This document shows positions 6,661-13,729 of a DNA stretch of 15,553 bases, piece after piece (the stretch's first letter is position 1; each line of letters begins with the position of its first letter). The notes below the pieces were generated by a model. It did not search any database. It was not told the origin of the DNA and worked only from the letters and a program-made list of their open reading frames with translations. A program made the translations under genes and the position numbers. The stretch comes from Kiloniellales bacterium (GTDB taxonomy: Bacteria > Pseudomonadota > Alphaproteobacteria > Kiloniellales > JAKSDN01): positions 1 to 15,553 of the forward strand of contig JAKSDN010001052.1 of the NCBI GenBank assembly GCA_022360075.1, in the 5' to 3' direction.

Positions 6661-7883
6661 GCGTCGCTGAGCAGTTCCTCGAGCCTGTCATCGCGCAGCC
6701 CCCCGATGCGGATTGCGTCGCCTTCGTGGCCGACAATCAAACGCTCGAGACGATAAACCATGTCGCAGCTCAGTTCTTCAAGACCCCCTCCGTGCGCGAT
6801 GGCGGCAGTTCGCAGGCTCTCGAGTACCTGAGCTCGGGCGCGCAGCCCCCAAAGGTTCTGATCGTCGACATCGGCGACACCGAAGATCCCCTGAGCACGA
6901 TGCTATCCTTGACCACGGCGCTGACCGAGGAAACCCAGCTCATCGGCATCGGCGCCATCAACGACATCGCGCTCTACCGTGAGGTCACCGAAGCCGGCGT
7001 CCTCGACTATCTCGTCAAGCCCATCAGCGAGCGCATGCTCGCTTCGGCCTTCGCGCGGGCCGAGGAAGTTCCGACCGACTCGCACGGCGGCGGCGAGAAC
7101 AAGCAGCGTGTCGCGGTGATCGGCACACGCGGCGGCGCGGGCGCCTCCACGATCGCCGTCAATCTCGCCTGGGTCGTTGCCGAGGATCTCAAGCGCAAGG
7201 CCATACTGGTCGACCTGGACATCTGGTGGGGCACGATCGCCCTCTCGCTCGACCTCGAGCCGACCCACGGCCTGAGGGAGGCCCTCGAGAATCCGGCGCG
7301 CATCGACAGCCTGTTCATCTCGAGCTCGACGGCGAAGGTCACGGAGCGCCTTTCGGTCATGGCCGCCGAGGAGCCGCTGACCAGCGAGATGCTCTACTAC
7401 ACCGGGGCGACGGAGATCCTGATCGAGTCCCTGGGCCATTCCAACGACTGCGTGATTCTCGACCTGCCCCGCTCGGCCTTCAGGATGCGCCATCCGGTGC
7501 TCGAAGCCGCCACGCAGATTCTCATCGTCACGCCCCTCAACCTTCCCGGTCTGCGCGATTCGATCCGCTTCCTCGGCGCCATCGATGAAACGCAGACGAG
7601 TGCCAAGATCCGCTTCGTCGCAAACCGGGTCGGCAGCGGACAGCAAGGCATGGAGGTCAGCGACTTCAACAAGGCGCTCGGACGCAAGGTCGACTTCTTG
7701 GTCCCCGACGAGCCGAAGATCTTCAACACGGCGGCCAATACCGGCCGGCCGGCCATTCATGACGCGCCGCGCTCAAAGGCGGCCAAGATCCTGAAGAAGA
7801 TCGCCGAGGGCATTCCCTTCGAGACGGCCGACGAGACCAAAGCGAAGGCCGGTTTCTTCCAGAAGCTTCGCCGCAAGGGCTGA
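6657..7883 (+). CDS. cpaE: Pilus localisation ATPase-like protein CpaE/TadZ
   Basis: This 408-residue cytoplasmic protein has a receiver-like domain (about 18-135) fused to a MinD/ParA-type domain (about 150-395). CpaE/TadZ proteins place the Tad machine at the cell pole. In the N-domain, Asp26, Asp71 and Lys121-Pro122 fall where a true receiver has its acidic pocket, phospho-acceptor and lysine, so phosphorylation is conceivable. The P-loop reads G-T-R-G-G-A-G-A-S-T (156-165): both ParA signature lysines are replaced (Arg158 and Ala163), a common CpaE deviation. L-V-D-L-D follows at 184-188 and a Walker-B-like V-I-L-D-L later. It overlaps cpaD by four bases and ends six bases before cpaF. 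Confidence 0.9.
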   Translation: MSVAEQFLEPVIAQPPDADCVAFVADNQTLETINHVAAQFFKTPSVRDGGSSQALEYLSSGAQPPKVLIVDIGDTEDPLSTMLSLTTALTEETQLIGIGAINDIALYREVTEAGVLDYLVKPISERMLASAFARAEEVPTDSHGGGENKQRVAVIGTRGGAGASTIAVNLAWVVAEDLKRKAILVDLDIWWGTIALSLDLEPTHGLREALENPARIDSLFISSSTAKVTERLSVMAAEEPLTSEMLYYTGATEILIESLGHSNDCVILDLPRSAFRMRHPVLEAATQILIVTPLNLPGLRDSIRFLGAIDETQTSAKIRFVANRVGSGQQGMEVSDFNKALGRKVDFLVPDEPKIFNTAANTGRPAIHDAPRSKAAKILKKIAEGIPFETADETKAKAGFFQKLRRKG

Positions 7884-7889
7884 CCCGAC

Positions 7890-9500
7890 ATGCCCGGCAA
7901 CGCAACAACCGGCGAAGGCACGGCGCCACGCGGAACGCCTTTGGCACCTCTTGTCGAGCGGCTCAAGCCGAAGGTCCTGGCGCTGTTCGAAGACGACGAC
8001 GTCTCGACTCTGCCGCGCCCGGAACTGGCCTTGCGAATCGGCAACATGGTCACTTCGGACGGCGACGCGGTGACCGAGCGCCTGAACCTGCTCGACCGGC
8101 GCAAGCTGGTCGCCGATCTGATTAGCTGGCTCACCACCGAAAGTCCCAAGGCGCCGGCGCCGGCCAAGAGCGACGCGGCGCCGGCAAAGCCGGGCGCGTC
8201 CGAAGCACCGACGAGGCCCGGCGCCGGCAGCTCGGCGAACAAGCCGATGGTCGACAACGCCAAGGAGCAGGTGCAACCGCTCGTGATGGAGCGCCTGGAT
8301 CTCGCCGCCGCCTCGCAACTCCCGCGTGGCGAGCTCTCCCGTCAGATGGGCGAGATCGTCAAGGAGATCCTCAACGAAGAGCAGATCCGCCTGAACGGAG
8401 CGGAACAGTCTCAGGTCATCGAACTGCTGCTCGACGACATGCTCGGCCTGGGGCCGCTCGAGCCCCTGCTCGCCGACGAGAGCGTCAACGACATCATGGT
8501 CAACGGCGCGAACCAGGTCTATGTCGAGAAAAAGGGCAAGCTGGTTCTCACCGAGGTCAAGTTCCGCGACGACAAGCACGTCATGAACGTCGCCCGCCGC
8601 ATCGTCTCGTTGATCGGGCGCAGGATCGACGAGACCACGCCGCTCGTCGATGCGCGCCTACAGGACGGCAGCCGCGTCAACATCATCATCCCGCCGCTGG
8701 CGATCGACGGCCCCTCGATCTCGATTCGTAAGTTCGCCAAAAAGGGCATCACGCTCGACGTGATGGTCCAGCAAGGCAACATCTCCCCGGCCATGGGGAC
8801 CGTGCTGAAGATCGCCTCACGCTCGCGCCTGAACATCCTGATTTCCGGCGGCACCGGTTCCGGTAAGACCACGCTGCTGAACGCGATGTCGCAGATGATC
8901 GATCTCGGCGAGCGCATCGTCACGATCGAGGACGCCGCCGAGCTTCAATTGCAGCAACCCCATGTCGTGCGGCTCGAGACCCGGCCGGAAAACCTGGAGG
9001 GCCAGGGCGAGATCACGATGCGCGACCTGGTCAAGAACTCGCTGCGTATGCGCCCCGACCGCATCATCCTCGGCGAGGTGCGCGGCTCCGAAGCCGTCGA
9101 CATGCTCCAGGCCATGAACACGGGCCACGATGGCTCCCTCGGCACGATCCACGCCAACCGGCCGCGCGAGGCGCTGACCCGCCTCGAGAACATGATCGGA
9201 ATGGCGGGCATCAACCTGCCCAGCCGGGCCGTGCGCACGCAGATCTCCTCGGCCCTCGACATGATCGTGCAGGTTTCGCGCATGCGCGACGGCACGCGCC
9301 GGATCACCCACATCGAGGAAGTCGTCGGCATGGAGGGCGACGTAATCACGACCCAGACGCTCTTCACCTTCGAGTTCGAGGGAGAAGGCGACGACGGCAA
9401 GCTCAAGGGGCACTACAAGTCTTCCGGTCTACGGCCCCACATGGCGCCGAAGGCCGCCTATTTCGGTCTCGAGAGACAGCTTCTGGAGTCGATGGGATGA
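7890..9500 (+). CDS. cpaF: Tad pilus motor ATPase CpaF/TadA
   Basis: This 536-residue secretion ATPase of the VirB11/GspE superfamily is the hexameric cytoplasmic motor driving pilus assembly, and in some species retraction. The core shows Walker [10 protein letters not shown] (320-328, Lys326), an acidic box I-E-D-A-A-E-L (346-352), Walker [10 protein letters not shown] (391-399) and a histidine box G-T-I-H-A-N with His421. Residues 128-185 are the helical bundle normally preceding the N-terminal domain. Residues 25-81 look like a second, upstream copy of that bundle, joined by a Pro/Ala-rich linker (about 82-125), which makes the protein longer than most CpaF. It starts six bases after cpaE, and its stop overlaps the tadB start (ATGA). 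Confidence 0.95.
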   Translation: MPGNATTGEGTAPRGTPLAPLVERLKPKVLALFEDDDVSTLPRPELALRIGNMVTSDGDAVTERLNLLDRRKLVADLISWLTTESPKAPAPAKSDAAPAKPGASEAPTRPGAGSSANKPMVDNAKEQVQPLVMERLDLAAASQLPRGELSRQMGEIVKEILNEEQIRLNGAEQSQVIELLLDDMLGLGPLEPLLADESVNDIMVNGANQVYVEKKGKLVLTEVKFRDDKHVMNVARRIVSLIGRRIDETTPLVDARLQDGSRVNIIIPPLAIDGPSISIRKFAKKGITLDVMVQQGNISPAMGTVLKIASRSRLNILISGGTGSGKTTLLNAMSQMIDLGERIVTIEDAAELQLQQPHVVRLETRPENLEGQGEITMRDLVKNSLRMRPDRIILGEVRGSEAVDMLQAMNTGHDGSLGTIHANRPREALTRLENMIGMAGINLPSRAVRTQISSALDMIVQVSRMRDGTRRITHIEEVVGMEGDVITTQTLFTFEFEGEGDDGKLKGHYKSSGLRPHMAPKAAYFGLERQLLESMG

Positions 9501-10513
9501 ACCTCGGTGCCATCCTCGCCGCCTTCGGCTTGACGCCGCAGATGCTGATCATCATGGCGCTGCCGGCCTTAGGCGTCCTGTTGCTGTTTCTCGCCGCTTT
9601 CGGCGGCGGGAAAGACCGCAAGAAACGCGAGAAGCTGATCGAGCGGGCAAGCGGCCGCTTCAGGCCGACGGCAGCCGGGCCCGCCCAGGAGATCAACGTT
9701 CGGGTCACGACATCGGAAAGCGCCATTCCGGCGCTCGACCGTCTGATCAAGCAGGCTCTGCCTCGGCGCGACCAGCTCAAACGGCGGCTCGCGCGCAGCG
9801 GCCTCGAGCTGACCCTGGGCAGCTATCTCATCATCAGCGTCATCGTCGCGGTGATCGGCGCCGCAGGCCTCTATCTGACGGGGCTGGTCCCGCCGATCGC
9901 AGCCCTCCTCGGTGGCTTGGCCTCCGGCGTCGCCCTACCCAACGCCTTCGTGACCCTGCTCGGCAAGCGGCGTCAAGCGCGCTTCCTCAACGACTTTCCG
10001 GAAGCGATCGACCTCATGACTCGCGGCCTCAAATCGGGCCTGCCGATCGTCGAGTCGATCAAGGTAGCCGGAGAGGAAGTGCCGGGACCGGTCGGCTTCG
10101 AGCTCGCGCGAATCGCCGACGCGGTCCGCCTCGGCGGCAAGCTCGACGAGGTGCTCTGGGAGGCCTCGGACCGCTTGGGGATCCAGGAGTTCAAGTTCTT
10201 CACGATCAGCCTGTCGATTCAGGCCGAGACCGGCGGCAACTTGACCGAGACCCTCGCCAACCTCGCCGACGTCCTGCGCCGTCGGCGTCAGCTCAAGCTC
10301 AAGATCAAAGCGCTGTCGTCTGAGGCGAAAGCCAGCGCCTATATCATCGGCTCCCTGCCCTTCATCATGTCCGGCGTCATCTACATGGTGAACGCCAACT
10401 ACCTGATGAAACTGATCGAGGATCCGCGCGGCCACGTCCTGATCGGCATGGGGCTCGGCAGCTTCCTGGTCGGCGCCGTCGTGATGTTCAAGATGGTGAG
10501 GTTCGACTATTGA
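9497..10513 (+). CDS. tadB: Tad inner-membrane platform protein TadB
   Basis: This 338-residue polytopic protein has a type II secretion F (GspF-like) domain, one of two platform proteins that couple the CpaF motor to pilin. Hydrophobic segments are seen near 15-36, 110-130, 133-152, 282-302 and 312-333. The cytoplasmic T2SSF region (about 165-280) contains 'D-F-P-E-A-I-D-L-M-T-R-G-L-K-S-G' and the 'S-L-S-I-Q-A-E-T-G-G-N-L' segment typical of the family. The basic stretch after the first helix (about 40-52) fits a cytoplasmic side. GGAG (9485-9488) lies eight bases before the ATG, inside the end of cpaF, and the two genes overlap by four bases. Confidence 0.93.
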   Translation: MNLGAILAAFGLTPQMLIIMALPALGVLLLFLAAFGGGKDRKKREKLIERASGRFRPTAAGPAQEINVRVTTSESAIPALDRLIKQALPRRDQLKRRLARSGLELTLGSYLIISVIVAVIGAAGLYLTGLVPPIAALLGGLASGVALPNAFVTLLGKRRQARFLNDFPEAIDLMTRGLKSGLPIVESIKVAGEEVPGPVGFELARIADAVRLGGKLDEVLWEASDRLGIQEFKFFTISLSIQAETGGNLTETLANLADVLRRRRQLKLKIKALSSEAKASAYIIGSLPFIMSGVIYMVNANYLMKLIEDPRGHVLIGMGLGSFLVGAVVMFKMVRFDY

Positions 10514-11490
10514 ACATCGAGGATCTCCTGCCGCCAGGAATCACCGTGGAGACTGCGATCATGGCCATGGCCGGGCTCTCGGCCATGGTCTCTTTGCTCG
10601 CCGTCTGGTCGACCCTACTGCACCGCGATCCGGCCGCCAAGCGCGCCAAGATCATGGCGGAGCAGAGGGACAGCATGCGCGCCGGCCTGCTCAGCGTGCG
10701 GCGGCGCCAGGCACCGGCTCAGTCCATGACGGTCATGCGGGGCGTCGTCGAGCACTTCAAGCTGCTGCGCAGCGACCAGACCGAGAAACTGCAAATCAAG
10801 CTTGCCCGCGCCGGCCTGCGTTCGAAAGACGCGATGGTCGCCTATCTCTTCGCCAAGATCGCCCTGCCCTTCGTCTTCGGCGCCGTTGCCCTGACGCTCA
10901 ACTACGGCCTCGACAGCTTTCAACTCGAGCCGCTGCAGAAGCTCTTGACGTCGATCGTCGCGGTGATCGTCGGTGCCTATGCGCCCGAGGTCTTCATCAA
11001 GAACATGACGCAGAAGCGTCAGGAGCAGATCCGCCGGGCGCTGCCCGATGCGCTCGACCTGATGGTGATCTGCGCCGAGGCCGGCCTGAGCCTCGATGCC
11101 ACCTTGGCCCGCGTCTCCGAGGAGATGAGCAACACGCAACCCGAGCTGTCCGACGAGTTCGGCCTCGCCGCCGTCGAGCTCGGCTTCCTCCAGGAACGTC
11201 AGAAGGCGCTGCAGAACCTGGCCACCCGAACCGACCTTTCGGCCATGCGCGGCATGGTCAACACGATGATCCAGGCCGAGCGCTACGGCACGCCACTGGC
11301 GCATTCGTTGCGGGTGCTGTCGTCCGAGTCACGAGACGAGCGGATCTTGAAGGCCGAGGAGAAGGCGGCCCGCCTACCGGCCCTGCTGACGGTGCCGATG
11401 ATCGTTTTCATCCTGCCGCCGCTCTTCGTGGTGCTGCTCGGATCGGCGGCTCTCGACATCATCGATGCCATGACCGACCTCGGCTACTAG
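10510..11490 (+). CDS. tadC: Tad inner-membrane platform protein TadC
   Basis: This 326-residue partner of TadB has the same T2SSF domain and is thought to form a heteromeric platform with it. Hydrophobic segments lie near 15-36, 112-131, 146-160 and 285-312. The family segment 'R-A-L-P-D-A-L-D-L-M-V-I-C-A-E-A-G-L-S' begins near residue 176. The best start is a TTG at 10510 that overlaps the tadB stop by four bases (TTGA), with TGAGG eight bases upstream. No ATG occurs in frame until 10561, which would cut away part of the N-terminus. It is the last rightward gene of the machinery operon. The inverted tadD gene ends 52 bases beyond its stop. Confidence 0.92.
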   Translation: MNIEDLLPPGITVETAIMAMAGLSAMVSLLAVWSTLLHRDPAAKRAKIMAEQRDSMRAGLLSVRRRQAPAQSMTVMRGVVEHFKLLRSDQTEKLQIKLARAGLRSKDAMVAYLFAKIALPFVFGAVALTLNYGLDSFQLEPLQKLLTSIVAVIVGAYAPEVFIKNMTQKRQEQIRRALPDALDLMVICAEAGLSLDATLARVSEEMSNTQPELSDEFGLAAVELGFLQERQKALQNLATRTDLSAMRGMVNTMIQAERYGTPLAHSLRVLSSESRDERILKAEEKAARLPALLTVPMIVFILPPLFVVLLGSAALDIIDAMTDLGY

Positions 11491-11491
11491 G

Positions 11492-11537
11492 CGGCGCGGC
11501 GTCATGGCCTTCTTGGAACAGCCACTCGACCGCGCCG
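11492..11537. terminator. Possible bidirectional hairpin between converging tadC and tadD
   Basis: Arms cggcgcgg (11492-11499) and ccgcgccg (11530-11537) are perfectly complementary. A smaller tggc/gcca pair (11505-11508 with 11521-11524) lies inside the 30-base loop. There is no T-run on either strand, so this would be a weak or Rho-assisted terminator if it is one. Its position between two converging genes is the main support. Confidence 0.3.
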
Positions 11538-11542
11538 AGACG

Positions 11543-12367
11543 CTAGCTGCCGGAAGCGCCCTGGCGTCGCTTTGCGCGCAGGGCCTCGAAGTAGCGCAGG
11601 TTTCGCGCAACCGCCGCCTCGTCCAGGTCTCCCGGCACCGCAGCGGCCGCGGCATCGCTGTCGCCGGCGAGGCCGTAGGCGAGCGCGATGGTCTGGCGGT
11701 GCTGCGGCGTGGCCCGCGGATCGCGGGCGACCGAGTCCAGGACGCGCACGGAGTCGCCGAAGAAGCCGGCCAGCGCCAGGGACAGACCCAAGTTGCTGCG
11801 AATGGAGACGTTCTGGGGGTCGACGTCGAGGCCGAGGTAGTAGTGCGTCTGAGCGGCCAGATGATCGCCCTTCATATCATTGGCGACGCCGATCGCATTG
11901 TAGAGCCTGACGTCTTCCTTGATGGCCAAGGCGTCGTAGAAGCGCGCCATGGCGAGATCGAGCTGCTTGCCGTGCAGATGCGCGAGGCCGAGCCCGCGCA
12001 GGGCTTCGGCGCTGTTCGGATCGATGACCAGCGCGCGACGGAAGGCCTCGGCCGCCTGTTCGTGCGCCCCGGACTGGCTGAGAGCTTGACCGAGATGGAT
12101 CAAAGGCTCGACCTGTTCGGGAGCGAGCTCGTGCGCGCGCTGGTACAGCGCCGCGGCGGTCTGCAAATCGCCTTGGGCCCGCGCGCCATGGGCGACTCGC
12201 ATGATCGGCGCGATGCCGGCTGCGTCCGCGGCCGCCGTCTCTTCCGGATTGACGTCCCAGTTCCCGAAGTCGACGACTTCGGAGAGGCTGGAGCAGCCCG
12301 CCGTGGAGAGCGCCAGAAGGCCGGCGAACACGCTGCCACGAAGCCTCGATCGATTGGAGTGAAACAT
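11543..12367 (-). CDS. tadD: TPR lipoprotein TadD
   Basis: This 274-residue protein has a lipoprotein signal ending in L-S-T-A-G-C (Cys25) followed by about five tetratricopeptide repeats (about 60-230), with recurring 'A-x-x-x-Y/F-x-x-A-L-x-x-D-P-x' units. TadD lipoproteins are outer-membrane assembly factors of Tad pili, comparable to pilotins or PilF (family knowledge). The ATG is preceded by purine-rich AGGGAAGG a few bases upstream. It is transcribed opposite to the rest of the locus, converging on tadC and divergent from the TadE gene, with about 90 bases between the two starts. In most Tad loci tadD follows tadC on the same strand, so a local inversion is likely. The identification rests on the TPR lipoprotein architecture plus location. 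Confidence 0.85.
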   Translation of the reverse strand: MFHSNRSRLRGSVFAGLLALSTAGCSSLSEVVDFGNWDVNPEETAAADAAGIAPIMRVAHGARAQGDLQTAAALYQRAHELAPEQVEPLIHLGQALSQSGAHEQAAEAFRRALVIDPNSAEALRGLGLAHLHGKQLDLAMARFYDALAIKEDVRLYNAIGVANDMKGDHLAAQTHYYLGLDVDPQNVSIRSNLGLSLALAGFFGDSVRVLDSVARDPRATPQHRQTIALAYGLAGDSDAAAAAVPGDLDEAAVARNLRYFEALRAKRRQGASGS

Positions 12368-12456
12368 GACCTTCCCTTGGCGGCCGCCAGTCGGCCCTGG
12401 GGCTCGAAAAACGAGGGAAAGCTAGCGCAACCGTAGTTAAACAAGGGTAAAGCAGG
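12368..12456. promoter_or_regulatory. Divergent control region between tadD and the TadE genes
   Basis: This 89-base spacer must hold starts for both directions. It contains a perfect 12-base palindrome tggcggccgcca (12378-12389) in the tadD leader and a small ctcg/cgag hairpin with an A-rich loop (12403-12415). The rightward ribosome site AAGGG (12443-12447) lies nine bases before the TadE ATG. A TTAA-N7-TAAAG sequence (12437-12452) weakly resembles a CtrA box. I could not define -35/-10 elements with confidence. Confidence 0.4.
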
Positions 12457-13059
12457 ATGCAGACCCATAGATTTGACCCTTCGAGGCTCAAGGAATTCAT
12501 CTCTTGCCGCAACGGCGCAAACATCCTTGAGTTCGCTCTCGCGCTGCCGGCCTTCGTGTTTCTTCTGGCCGGGATCCTCGAGATTACGATGATCATGTTC
12601 GTCTCGATTCTCGCCGAAGGCGGCCTGCGGGAGGCGTCGCGCTACGGCATTACCGGACAGGTCCCCGCCGGCGTGACGCGTGAAGAGCAGCTGGTGCAGA
12701 TCGTCCAGGAGCACACGCATGGTCTGATCGACGTCACGGCACAGAACGTGACCTTCAAAGTCTACGGCGACTACGAGTACATCAACGCCGAGGAGCCCTA
12801 CATCGACGCGAACGACAACGGCCAATACGACGACGGCGAGGAATTCACCGACTGGAACTCGAACGCCACGTGGGACAGCGACACCGGTGAGGACGGCGTC
12901 GGCGGTGCCGGCGACATCGTGCTCTACGAGGTCTCCTTCAAGTGGGATTTCATGACGCCGCTCTTCTCGAAGTTCGGCGGCGACGACGGCGCTCTCGATC
13001 TTTCGGCCTCGATCGCCGTTCGCAACGAGCCCTACGATGCGGCGGGAGATGCGACGTGA
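12457..13059 (+). CDS. tadE: TadE family pseudopilin with EF-hand-like insertion
   Basis: This 200-residue TadE-like protein is a minor pseudopilin of the Tad system. After a polar leader comes G-A-N-I-L-E-F-A-L-A-L-P, starting at Gly20, and a hydrophobic helix to about residue 50. Gly20|Ala21 with Glu25 at +5 has the same layout as the Flp cleavage site, so CpaA processing is likely (inference). The periplasmic part contains an acidic segment (about 113-148). In it, Asp117, Asn119, Asn121, Gly122, Asp125 and Glu128 match the 12-residue EF-hand calcium loop, and a weaker second loop lies at 132-143. The start has AAGGG nine bases upstream. The stop overlaps the next gene's GTG by four bases. 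Confidence 0.87.
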   Translation: MQTHRFDPSRLKEFISCRNGANILEFALALPAFVFLLAGILEITMIMFVSILAEGGLREASRYGITGQVPAGVTREEQLVQIVQEHTHGLIDVTAQNVTFKVYGDYEYINAEEPYIDANDNGQYDDGEEFTDWNSNATWDSDTGEDGVGGAGDIVLYEVSFKWDFMTPLFSKFGGDDGALDLSASIAVRNEPYDAAGDAT

Positions 13060-13637
13060 CCAGCGCAATTCAGCTCGCCGGCCGGGTGAAGGATCGGCTG
13101 CTCCCGTTCCTTGCCGAGCGGCGCGGCGCGGCCCTGATCGAATTCGCGTTCGCCGTGCCGATCATGGTGTTGCTGCTTCTGGGCACTTTCGATACGGCAC
13201 GCTACGTGCTTTTGCATCAGAAGCTCGACCGGGCGGCCTCGACCATGGCGGATCTGGTTTCGCGCCCCACGAGCATCTCTCAGGCCCAGATCGACTCCAT
13301 GTTCTCCGCCGCCGGGGAGCAGCTCCAGCCGTTCGATATGCAGCTTCAGGGCCGGGTGATCATCAGCTCGGTCTCCAAAGCGCCCGGCGACGTTGCCAAG
13401 ATCGACTGGCAGTACGAGGGTGGCGGCGCGCTGTCGGTCACGAGCGACTTCGGGAGCAGCGGCGGCGCGGCGACTCTGCCCGACGGCTTCGTGCTACGCG
13501 ATGGTGAAAACCTGATCGTCGCCGAGATCTTTTTCGACTACGAGCCAATGTTCCTTCACGAGGTGATCCCGGACGGGGTGGTCGACCACGCGGCCATACG
13601 CCGGCCCCGCCGTGGCGACCTCTCCACCCTCAATTAG
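13056..13637 (+). CDS. Second TadE family pseudopilin
   Basis: This 193-residue protein is paralogous in layout to its upstream neighbour: short basic leader, then G-A-A-L-I-E-F-A-F-A-V-P from Gly24 and a hydrophobic helix to about residue 47. Gly24|Ala25 with Glu29 at +5 again matches the Flp-type cleavage layout. The remainder is a predicted periplasmic domain without the acidic insertion. The end has a 'V-A-E-I-F-F-D-Y-E-P-M-F' segment common in TadE/TadF-like proteins. The GTG at 13056 is chosen because it overlaps the TadE stop by four bases (GTGA) and has GGGAG (13044-13048) seven bases upstream. An ATG far upstream at 12942 would run through the TadE gene in another frame and give an Arg-rich, implausible N-terminus. 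It could fill the TadF or short TadG role. Confidence 0.85.
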   Translation: MTSAIQLAGRVKDRLLPFLAERRGAALIEFAFAVPIMVLLLLGTFDTARYVLLHQKLDRAASTMADLVSRPTSISQAQIDSMFSAAGEQLQPFDMQLQGRVIISSVSKAPGDVAKIDWQYEGGGALSVTSDFGSSGGAATLPDGFVLRDGENLIVAEIFFDYEPMFLHEVIPDGVVDHAAIRRPRRGDLSTLN

Positions 13638-13649
13638 TTCCGAGGGTGG
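13624..13649 (+). terminator. Hairpin terminator at the end of the TadE operon
   Basis: An exact eight-pair stem (ccaccctc 13624-13631, gagggtgg 13642-13649) with a ten-base loop spans the stop codon of the second TadE-like gene. No T-run follows on either strand, so efficiency is uncertain. The position between converging transcription units supports a terminator or transcript-end role. Confidence 0.45.
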
Positions 13650-13729
13650 CTGGTGCCGAGCCCGTCGGAGGGTGAGGCACGTGGATACTGCCGAAAGGCG
13701 ATAGGGTCCGCGAGCCTGCGGCGCCCGGC

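Noticed and set aside
11504..12436. 310-codon plus-strand frame opposite tadD
   Set aside because: The minus-strand reading gives a lipobox and regular TPR units, while the plus-strand product has no such structure.
12100..13068. Minus-strand frame across the TadE gene and the tadD start
   Set aside because: It would overlap two well-supported genes, and its product is of shadow type (Arg/Val/Asp-rich, no domain).
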